Shown piece by piece: positions 40,108 through 45,933 of a DNA stretch of 45,933 nt. Made by a program: the position numbers and the translations under genes. A model generated the notes under the pieces. That model was not told where the DNA came from. It saw only the letters and a program-made list of their open reading frames with translations, and did no database searches. Positions within the stretch are counted from its first letter, which is position 1. Each line of letters opens with the position of its first letter. Source of the DNA: JBECKQ01 sp040235375 (GTDB lineage: Bacteria; Planctomycetota; Phycisphaerae; UBA1845); the NCBI GenBank assembly GCA_040235375.1, contig JBECKQ010000403.1, positions 1 to 45,933 on the forward strand, given 5' to 3'.

Positions 40108-41112
40108 ATGGTCAGGAACCACTTCCGCCGCAACCGCACAACGGCGGGCTTCACGCTCGTTGAGCTGCTCGTCGTCGTCTCGATCATCGCCGTGCTTATC
40201 GCGATTCTTCTTCCTTCGCTGAAGAAAGCCCGCGACAGCGCCAAGCGGGTAAACTGCGCGGCCACGATTCGCGGCATCGGACTCGCCAGCCTCACGTACG
40301 CGGCGGAGGACACGCAGGAGAACACCATCCCGATCGCGCGCGGTGACGCACTGCAGCGCACCACACGGTGTTCATACTACGGCTACGGTGGAAAAGGCGG
40401 ACGCGGTGAGGGCGGCTCCAGCAAAAGCATCTGGGGTGGCAGGGCATTCATGGGCCCTTCGGATCGCCCGCTCAATCGCGTAATTTACAAGTCCGGCTTC
40501 GCCGGACCGCGCATTCCAGGAGGACCGACCAGCGGCCGGGGAGCCAACTACGACACAGAAACCAAGGCGGACATGGCGGCGTTCAGGTGCCCGGCTGACA
40601 AGGGCTTCGCCGGCATGCACCAGGAAGCATGGCGCGCCGAGAGGCTAAGCTCGTATGACCATTATGGAACCAGCTATTCCGCAGTCGCCTTGTTCGTATA
40701 CGACACCGAGAATCCAACGGCGCTGAGCAGCAACTCGGTCTACGCCCGGCCGGTGTCGCGCGTACCGAATCCCGCCAATACGCTTATGTACCTGGAAAAT
40801 GCCGGCCGCTACGCTTACCGCGCGACAAACCCGGACTACCCTCATCCCGACAAGTGCCAGGAGCCGTTTGACGAGTCCTACGTCGCCCGGGGCTGGCACG
40901 GGCAACCTTGGCACTTCAACGCGGCCTATGCCGATGGGCACGCCGCGTGGATCAAGATTCGTGGCTTCTCCATCGTCGGGACAGGCGATTCAACAAATAA
41001 CGATTGCTGGGGAAAGCGATGCCAGTGTATCATGATTCGGGATACCGGCTGGCAGATGGACACCCTCCCAGCCTCCGTCATCAAAACGAGGCATGTGAAC
41101 TTCTCTGGCTGA
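40108..41112 (+). CDS. Type IV pilin-like pseudopilin (planctomycetal type)
   Basis: The ATG at 40108 has GGGAG upstream; 334 residues. The N terminus carries the prepilin peptidase site TTAGFTLVELLVVVSIIAV: Gly14 before Phe15, with Glu at mature position 5, then a hydrophobic helix. The globular part has YSAVALFVYD and the C-terminal landmark WHFNAAYADGHAAW, which marks the DUF1559-like pseudopilins expanded in planctomycetes. It should be inserted in the inner membrane by a type II secretion/type IV pilus-like system and cleaved by a prepilin peptidase; none of these is encoded nearby. Followed after 48 bp by a very small membrane protein gene. Confidence 0.9.
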   Translation: MVRNHFRRNRTTAGFTLVELLVVVSIIAVLIAILLPSLKKARDSAKRVNCAATIRGIGLASLTYAAEDTQENTIPIARGDALQRTTRCSYYGYGGKGGRGEGGSSKSIWGGRAFMGPSDRPLNRVIYKSGFAGPRIPGGPTSGRGANYDTETKADMAAFRCPADKGFAGMHQEAWRAERLSSYDHYGTSYSAVALFVYDTENPTALSSNSVYARPVSRVPNPANTLMYLENAGRYAYRATNPDYPHPDKCQEPFDESYVARGWHGQPWHFNAAYADGHAAWIKIRGFSIVGTGDSTNNDCWGKRCQCIMIRDTGWQMDTLPASVIKTRHVNFSG

Positions 41113-41160
41113 GCACGACACTATCCGTTGACGAGTTTCCCGCGAGGGGAGTGAAATAAC

Positions 41161-41331
41161 ATGAAAGACTGGATATTCAAACTGGCGATCGTCATCGTCT
41201 TCGTCGCAACCGCCGGCGCCGCGGTCGCGTATGTCAGCACAAAGGACGGCCCTGGCAACACGGGCGTGGAACCAGAGTCAGCGTATTTCTACAGAATCGA
41301 GGCGGAACCGCAGGGCAACATCGTCCCATAA
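41161..41331 (+). CDS. Small membrane protein, 56 residues
   Basis: The ATG at 41161 follows AGGGGAG with ~9-nt spacing and ends at TAA 41329-41331. The product starts MKDWIFKLAIVIVFVATAG, a single membrane helix with N-in topology predicted from the two Lys, and has a polar C-terminal part (about 30 residues, with EPESAYFYRIEAEP). It lies 48 bp after the pseudopilin gene on the same strand and is probably co-transcribed. No family is recognised; a pilin-accessory role is inference. Confidence 0.65.
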   Translation: MKDWIFKLAIVIVFVATAGAAVAYVSTKDGPGNTGVEPESAYFYRIEAEPQGNIVP

Positions 41332-41580
41332 CGTCTCCGTCACGCGCCCATCGATCCAATCGTGACGATGGCAATCCCTTTGGCGCAGCCGATCCACTTC
41401 TTGCTGCGTTGCGACTGCTTATCGGTCGTTGCTTGACCACCACACGTTGCTCAAAGTCAACATTTGACTTCGTCGCTCGGCTGTATCTGCCGATACCCCT
41501 CACACGGACTGAACCGGTAAGCCAGCGCCGCGGTGCCCGATGTCCGCGCCGCCGCACCGGACTGGAAGCGTCGACGCGCC

Positions 41581-42744
41581 ATGACAACTGAAGCGAACAC
41601 ACACGTGCAGACTTTCCCGCCGCCCGCCGATCTCGCAGCCTTGGCCGCGGAGGTTTTCCGGACCATGACCATTCCGGTCGTCGTGGTCGATCGCAGCCTC
41701 AGCATACTCCACCGCAACCAAGCGGCCGCTGATCTGTTCGGGCCCGTTCAGTCTCTCCAGACCGTGCTGGGCGCACACGACGCCGATCGCGCCGCGACCG
41801 ACTGGCGAATGGAGCTCCGCCGCGTGCTCGAGACGGCCGCCCCGCAGCGTTACGACGCCCTGGCGTGCTCAACCCCTGATGGCAAGCAGCACACACTCGA
41901 TGTGACCATCTGCCCGCTCGCGACTGGCGCCAATGCCCGCGATGAGGTCGCGTTGATCACCGCCGAGGACGCTACGCAGCGTACCAGCCTCGAGCGCAGC
42001 CTCGCCGCATCGCGAAGCATGGCCGTCGTCGGGCGATTGGCAGCACGCGTCGCTCACGAGCTCAATAACCCGCTCGACGGGACGCTCCGCTACATCAACC
42101 TGTGCGTCCGCCTGCTCGAAAGCGCCGCGGACGAAAAGGTGCTTCGCTATCTCGGCGAGGCGCGGCAGGGCCTCACGCGGATGGCCCAGATCGTCGGGGA
42201 ACTCCTGGAGTTCTCGCGATCGAACCATGCCGGCGACGGCGGCAACATCAACTGGATCGTGGAAGAGGCGATACACGCGCTGCAGGATCAGGCCGAGCGC
42301 AACAACGTCGTGATTGCCGCCGCGTTCCAGGATCAGAACATGCCCGAGATCCACGGCGCCAAGCTCTTCCAGGTGTGCTGTAATCTCATCAAGAACGCGA
42401 TTGACGCGATGCCGGAAGGCGGCTGCCTCACCATCACCACCACCGTCGTCGGCGGCGAGGTCATCGTCCGCTTCGAAGACACCGGCGTTGGCCTGCCCGA
42501 CGACGTGGACCGCATCTTCGAGCCGTTCTACACGACGAAGCCGCCGGGCGAGGGCACCGGCCTGGGCCTGGCGATCTGCAAGGACTACATCGAGCAGCTC
42601 GACGGCCGGATCACCGCCGGCAGCGGCAGCGACGGCGGCGCCGTGTTCACCGTGCGCATGCCGTCAGCAGCCTGCGACGAGACGCGGCCGGTCAACGGAA
42701 ACCGCCCCGCCCACACGCCCACTGGAGAGGGACCGCAACCGTGA
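41581..42744 (+). CDS. PAS-domain sensor histidine kinase
   Basis: The ATG at 41581 gives 387 residues. A PAS-like domain (~25-135) starts near TIPVVVVDRSLSILHRN. The phosphoacceptor region is VVGRLAARVAHELNNPLDG with His159, as in NtrB-type kinases. The ATPase has N box CCNLIKNAIDAM, G1 DTGVGLP, F box IFEPFYTTK and G2 GEGTGLGLAI. No membrane helix is seen, so it is cytoplasmic. Its TGA overlaps the GTG of the next gene, an NtrC-type regulator, which must be its cognate partner. The signal sensed is unknown. Transcription could start in the 249-bp gap after the small membrane protein gene, where I found no strong promoter. Confidence 0.92.
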   Translation: MTTEANTHVQTFPPPADLAALAAEVFRTMTIPVVVVDRSLSILHRNQAAADLFGPVQSLQTVLGAHDADRAATDWRMELRRVLETAAPQRYDALACSTPDGKQHTLDVTICPLATGANARDEVALITAEDATQRTSLERSLAASRSMAVVGRLAARVAHELNNPLDGTLRYINLCVRLLESAADEKVLRYLGEARQGLTRMAQIVGELLEFSRSNHAGDGGNINWIVEEAIHALQDQAERNNVVIAAAFQDQNMPEIHGAKLFQVCCNLIKNAIDAMPEGGCLTITTTVVGGEVIVRFEDTGVGLPDDVDRIFEPFYTTKPPGEGTGLGLAICKDYIEQLDGRITAGSGSDGGAVFTVRMPSAACDETRPVNGNRPAHTPTGEGPQP

Positions 42745-44138
42745 ACGATCCGCAGAGCTTCGTATTCATCGTCGATGACGATCGCATCATTCTCGAATCG
42801 CTGGCGGAGATGCTCCGCCTCGAAGGCTACGATGTGGACGGCGCCGCGAACATGAACGACGCCATCGTGGCGCTGGAGAGCAAGCACGCGGACGTCGTCA
42901 TATGCGACATCAACATGCCCGACGGCGACGGCTTCGAAATGCTCCGCGTGATCCGCCAGCGCTGGCCCGCGGTCGTCGTCGTCATGATCACGGGGTACGG
43001 CACCATCGAGAGCGCCGTCGAGGCCATCAAGATGGGCGCGTATGACTACCTGACGAAGCCGCTCAAGGATGACGAAATCCGCTTTGTCGTCGAGCGGGCG
43101 CTCAGCCAGCAGGCGCTGCTCCGCGAAAACCGCACGCTCAAGCAGCAGCTCGACGAACGTTACGGCCTCGATTCGATCGTCGGACACGACTACAAGATGC
43201 TGAAAATCTTCGACCTCGTCGAGGCCGTCGCCGACTCGAAGGTCACCGTACTCATTCAGGGAGAATCAGGAACGGGCAAGTCGCTCGTGGCCCGCTGCAT
43301 TCACCGGCTGAGCGAGCGGCGCGATAAGCCGTTCGTCGAGGTCGCCTGCGGCGCCATCCCGGAGACGCTGCTCGAAAGCGAGCTGTTCGGCCACGTCAAG
43401 GGTGCGTTCACCGGCGCGGTCAACGACAAGATGGGACGCTTCAAAGCGGCCGACGGCGGCACCCTGTTTCTCGATGAAATCGCCACTGCGTCACCGGCCT
43501 TGCAGGTCAAGCTGCTCCGCGCCATCCAGGAGCGACAGTTCGAGCCGGTCGGCAGCATGCAGACGCAGACGGTCGACGTCCGCCTGATCCTGGCGACGAA
43601 CAAGGATCTTGAAGAGGAAGTCGAGGCCGGACGGTTTCGCCACGACCTGTTCTACCGCATCAACGTGGTGACCATGACGCTGCCGAGACTCGCCGAGCGG
43701 ATCGGTGATATTCCTCGACTTGCCGAGCACTTTCTGGCGCACTACAGCGAGCAGTCACCGAAGAAGCTGCTGGGTTTCACGCCCGAAGCCCTCGACGCGC
43801 TTCAGCGGTACAACTGGCCGGGCAACGTGCGCGAGTTGGAGAACATCGTCGAACGCGCCGTCGTGCTTTCCAAGGGCAGCTACGTGACGCCGGATGACCT
43901 GCCGCCCAAGCTCCTCGACCGCAGCATGACGATGCCGTTGACATGCGGCGAGTTCACGTCGATGCCTCTTCGCAAAGCCATCGAGGGGCCGGAGAAGGCG
44001 ATTATCGAAGCCGCACTCCGCGCCAACGACTGGAACCGCCAGGCAACGGCCGACGTGCTCGAAATAAACCGCACCACGCTGTACAAGAAGATGAAGCGCT
44101 ACGGGCTCGACGCGGAACCGGCTGGCGCCCATTCCTGA
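42741..44138 (+). CDS. NtrC-family sigma-54-dependent response regulator
   Basis: The start is a GTG at 42741 overlapping the kinase stop (GTGA), preceded by GGAGAGGG. Of 465 residues, the receiver (1-125) has the acidic pair VDDD and phospho-Asp56 in CDINMPDGDG, with Lys in DYLTKPL. The AAA+ domain has Walker A GESGTGKS (174-181), the sigma-54-contact loop GAFTGA (221-226) and GGTLFLDEI. The C-terminal Fis helix-turn-helix is NRQATADVLEINRTTLYKKM. It activates sigma-54 promoters on phosphorylation by the preceding kinase. Targets are unknown, and no convincing -24/-12 promoter was found in the window by eye. Confidence 0.95.
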   Translation: MNDPQSFVFIVDDDRIILESLAEMLRLEGYDVDGAANMNDAIVALESKHADVVICDINMPDGDGFEMLRVIRQRWPAVVVVMITGYGTIESAVEAIKMGAYDYLTKPLKDDEIRFVVERALSQQALLRENRTLKQQLDERYGLDSIVGHDYKMLKIFDLVEAVADSKVTVLIQGESGTGKSLVARCIHRLSERRDKPFVEVACGAIPETLLESELFGHVKGAFTGAVNDKMGRFKAADGGTLFLDEIATASPALQVKLLRAIQERQFEPVGSMQTQTVDVRLILATNKDLEEEVEAGRFRHDLFYRINVVTMTLPRLAERIGDIPRLAEHFLAHYSEQSPKKLLGFTPEALDALQRYNWPGNVRELENIVERAVVLSKGSYVTPDDLPPKLLDRSMTMPLTCGEFTSMPLRKAIEGPEKAIIEAALRANDWNRQATADVLEINRTTLYKKMKRYGLDAEPAGAHS

Positions 44139-44161
44139 CGCGCTCTCTTCTCGCCTGCGCA

Positions 44162-44824
44162 CTATCCCCCGCCAGACGCGACGATCAGATTGTCGTGACC
44201 GCAAACGATGATGTCCGCGACTTCGAGCAGGTCCCGCAGCGACTCTGTCGCCTGCTCGCGGTCTGCAACCTCGTCGCCAATATCGCCATTCGCCAGGTGA
44301 TCGCGCGTCAGCACAGCGTCGCCGGCGATCACGACGGTGTGCAGGCCGGCCACCAGCAGGCCGCAGAGTCCCGGCGTAACGCCCGGCATCGGGAACAGAT
44401 GCACCGCCCGGCAAATCTCGTCCGGGGCCGGATCCATCCGACCGAGAAGGGCCAGTTCCGCCTCCACGATGTCGGCCGGGACACCCTCCCCTTGCTCCAG
44501 CAGGCCGTTCAGATGCCGGGCGACCACTTCCCGCTCCCGCTCGCCGATCAGCCACGTCGCGTCGTTGAACGCCTCGATCCCCCGCCGGTGGGTCGGGTTG
44601 AAGCTGGTGAGAAACACCATGTCGATCTGGTCCGGCCGTAGCCCGGACCGTTCGTGCAGCCGGCGAACCATCAGTTCGCCTGGCAGCGACGGATCGACCA
44701 GAACGACCTTGTCGCTGCGGACCATGCTGGTCGTGGCCACTGGCGGGCGCACCGCCCGCTCCTCCTGCCAGTACTTGTTGCGGCTCAGCGTCCCGATGTT
44801 GATCACGTCCACTCGCGGATACAC
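44162..44824 (-). CDS. Metallo-beta-lactamase-fold protein with altered metal ligands
   Basis: This 220-residue protein (GTG start 44824, no strong ribosome-binding site) follows the MBL fold. A strand with VVLVDPSLPGE precedes the metal loop, where the canonical HxHxDH is FLTSFNPTHRRGIEAF: Ser74, Asn76 and Thr78 replace His, His and Asp, and only His79 remains. The next ligand motif PGHTPG is PGVTPG (Val149 replaces His), while GDAVL (Asp169) and the terminal GHDN (His210) are kept. It is therefore unlikely to bind two zinc ions and is probably a binding or regulatory protein, or uses a different metal arrangement. It is convergent with the NtrC gene (23-bp gap) and divergent from serS. Confidence 0.82.
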   Translation of the reverse strand: MYPRVDVINIGTLSRNKYWQEERAVRPPVATTSMVRSDKVVLVDPSLPGELMVRRLHERSGLRPDQIDMVFLTSFNPTHRRGIEAFNDATWLIGEREREVVARHLNGLLEQGEGVPADIVEAELALLGRMDPAPDEICRAVHLFPMPGVTPGLCGLLVAGLHTVVIAGDAVLTRDHLANGDIGDEVADREQATESLRDLLEVADIIVCGHDNLIVASGGG

Positions 44825-44864
44825 GCCAGGAGTCTAATCCCACACCTGCCGGCGGGCGAGCCCC

Positions 44865-44916
44865 AGTGGCATGGGCATCCTGCCCATGATCCCACGGGCT
44901 GGAAGCCCGTGCCACT
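44865..44916. repeat. REP-like double hairpin upstream of serS
   Basis: AGTGGCA at 44865 and TGCCACT at 44910-44916 are an outer inverted repeat. Inside are ATGGGC-ATCCT-GCCCAT (44871-44887) and a strong hairpin CACGGGCT-GGA-AGCCCGTG (44893-44911). An 8-base direct repeat CTGCCGGC flanks it (44846-44853 and 44915-44922). Variants of the 'grasp' GGCACGGGCTTCCAGCCCGTG type are known to be abundant in planctomycete and verrucomicrobial intergenic DNA. It lies between the divergent MBL-fold and serS genes. Confidence 0.75.
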
Positions 44917-45014
44917 GCCGGCTTGACAGATGCCTCCGTTTGCACAAGAACGTGCCCGCACGAACCACAACTACGACCGGCCGTCAGCAACCGGCCTGTC
45001 CGGAGACCGATTTC

Positions 45015-45933
45015 ATGCTGGACATCAAGTTCATCCGCGAGAACCCGGAGCTGATCAAGAAGGCCTCCGTCCTCAAGAAGATTCCTTGCGACGTCGATCG
45101 CCTTCTCCAAGTGGACGCCAAACGCCGCGAGCTTCAGCAGGAGCTCGACGCTCTGCGGACCGAGGCCCGCACCGGCGGCGAATCGATGGCCCAGATGCGC
45201 AACCCGAAAAGCGGGTGGTACAAGAAAGCCCTCGAGGCCGGCCGCTCGAAGGAGGACATCAAGGCCGAGGCTGATGCCCTCCAGCAACGCCTCAACGACA
45301 TCAAGCAGCGTACGAAACCACTCGAAGACGCGGAGCGCGACGTCCTGCGCGAGTTCGACGAGCTCATGCTCACGATCCCGCAGCCGCCGGCCGACGAGGT
45401 GCCGGCCGGCGAGGACGAGAGCGACAACGTGGAAATTCGCCGCGTCGGCGAGGTCCCCACGTTCGACTTCCTGCTCAAGGATCACGTCGAGCTGGGCGAG
45501 CTGCTCGACATCATCGACATCGACCGCGGCGTGAAACTCTCCGGCACGCGCAACTACGCCCTCAAGGGCGACGGCGCCTTGCTGCACCTGGCCGTCCTGC
45601 GCCTGGCGCTCGACATGATGATCGAGCGCGGCTACCGGCCGATGCAGGTGCCGGTGCTGGTGCGCGAGGAGGTCATGTACGGCACCGGCTACTTCCCGAT
45701 CGGCCGCGACCAGGCCTATCTATGCGAACGCGACGAGATGTCGCTGGTCGGCACGGCCGAAGTGCCGCTGACCGCGTTCCACAGCGACGAAATCCTCGAA
45801 CTCTCGCAGCTTCCGATCAAGATGGCGGCGCTCAGCCCGTGCTTCCGCCGGGAGGCCGGTGCGGCCGGCAAGGACACCCGCGGCCTGTATCGCATCCACC
45901 TGTTCGACAAGGTCGAGCAGGTGGTCGTGTGCG
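45015..45933 (+). CDS. serS: Seryl-tRNA synthetase, 5' part (3' end outside window)
   Basis: The ATG at 45015 has GGAGA 8 nt upstream and starts MLDIKFIRENPELIKK, the usual SerRS N terminus; 306 codons are present. Residues ~30-110 form the tRNA-binding coiled-coil arm, which here contains an unusual turn-region segment MAQMRNPKSGWYKKALEAG. The catalytic core opens with HVELGELLDIIDIDRGVKLSG. Motif 2 begins at SPCFRREAGAAGKDTRGLYR and is followed by HLFDKVEQ; motif 3 would lie beyond the window. The enzyme charges tRNA-Ser with serine. No T-box leader is seen; the upstream gap carries a REP-like element. It is divergent from the MBL-fold gene. Confidence 0.95.
   Translation, partial: MLDIKFIRENPELIKKASVLKKIPCDVDRLLQVDAKRRELQQELDALRTEARTGGESMAQMRNPKSGWYKKALEAGRSKEDIKAEADALQQRLNDIKQRTKPLEDAERDVLREFDELMLTIPQPPADEVPAGEDESDNVEIRRVGEVPTFDFLLKDHVELGELLDIIDIDRGVKLSGTRNYALKGDGALLHLAVLRLALDMMIERGYRPMQVPVLVREEVMYGTGYFPIGRDQAYLCERDEMSLVGTAEVPLTAFHSDEILELSQLPIKMAALSPCFRREAGAAGKDTRGLYRIHLFDKVEQVVVC

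Noticed and set aside
43755..45587. 610-codon minus-strand frame across the regulator, MBL and serS region
   Set aside because: It runs antisense to three good genes and changes composition repeatedly; part of it is only the translation of the REP-like hairpin.
1..45933. tRNA, rRNA, CRISPR arrays and prophage genes
   Set aside because: Looked for conserved stems, repeat-spacer patterns and integrase/capsid/terminase motifs by eye; none was seen.

Overview
The window is high-GC bacterial DNA that fits a member of the Planctomycetota, probably a Phycisphaerae-like lineage. The evidence is the gene content: a pseudopilin with a C-terminal ADGH motif, a PurS-like/PurL fusion beside a separate PurQ, several HflK/HflC-type SPFH proteins with long extensions, short REP-like hairpins containing 'CACGGGCTGGAAGCCCGTG', many secreted lipoproteins, and an alternative sigma-70 without an obvious region 3. 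This assignment is inference from gene content; there is no rRNA, tRNA or CRISPR array in the window.

Layout. 1-3.3 kb: the 3' end of cstA, a small cassette (a four-helix-bundle protein gene bounded by 22-bp inverted repeats), and an orphan MacB-type permease. 3.3-4.8 kb: a sigma factor with a recognisable promoter, a long leader, a hairpin touching its ribosome-binding site and a terminator. 4.9-15.3 kb: the most interesting region. A minus-strand ABC-2 permease is divergent from a six-gene plus-strand operon encoding three SPFH (stomatin/HflKC) proteins, an ABC-2 ATPase, a second permease paralogous to the first, and a large membrane-anchored protein of unknown function. 15.5-21.1 kb: an unknown small protein, a secreted nuclease/phosphatase-fold protein with an OB-like domain, an FHA-GAF histidine kinase, a family 4 uracil-DNA glycosylase and an alpha/beta hydrolase. 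21.1-26.6 kb: an NhaC-type antiporter, purQ and a PurS-PurL fusion. 26.9-30.1 kb: cell-surface proteins (a metzincin-like lipoprotein and a two-repeat InlB-type protein with a Cys-containing C-terminal anchor) and a membrane-anchored alpha/beta hydrolase. 30.3-34.1 kb: a PD-(D/E)XK-like unknown downstream of clpB. 34.5-36.1 kb: an outer-membrane-like protein and a lipoprotein. 36.2-38.7 kb: proC and pruA, both arms of proline/P5C interconversion, in one transcription unit. 38.8-39.8 kb: a C39-like cysteine-peptidase lipoprotein overlapping a small secreted protein. 40.1-41.3 kb: a pseudopilin and a 56-residue membrane protein. 41.6-44.1 kb: a PAS histidine kinase/NtrC-type sigma-54 activator pair. 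44.2-45.9 kb: a metallo-beta-lactamase-fold protein lacking most metal ligands, a REP-like hairpin, and the 5' part of serS.

Best candidate for an undescribed system: the divergent locus at 4.9-15.3 kb. One ATPase, two paralogous permeases, three different SPFH scaffolds and a large bitopic protein are packed together with overlapping or near-overlapping starts. This suggests an ABC export or membrane-remodelling machine assembled inside a stomatin-type membrane microdomain. Other points of interest are the inverted-repeat cassette at 1320-1954, the MBL-fold protein with altered metal ligands, and several short dispersed repeats.
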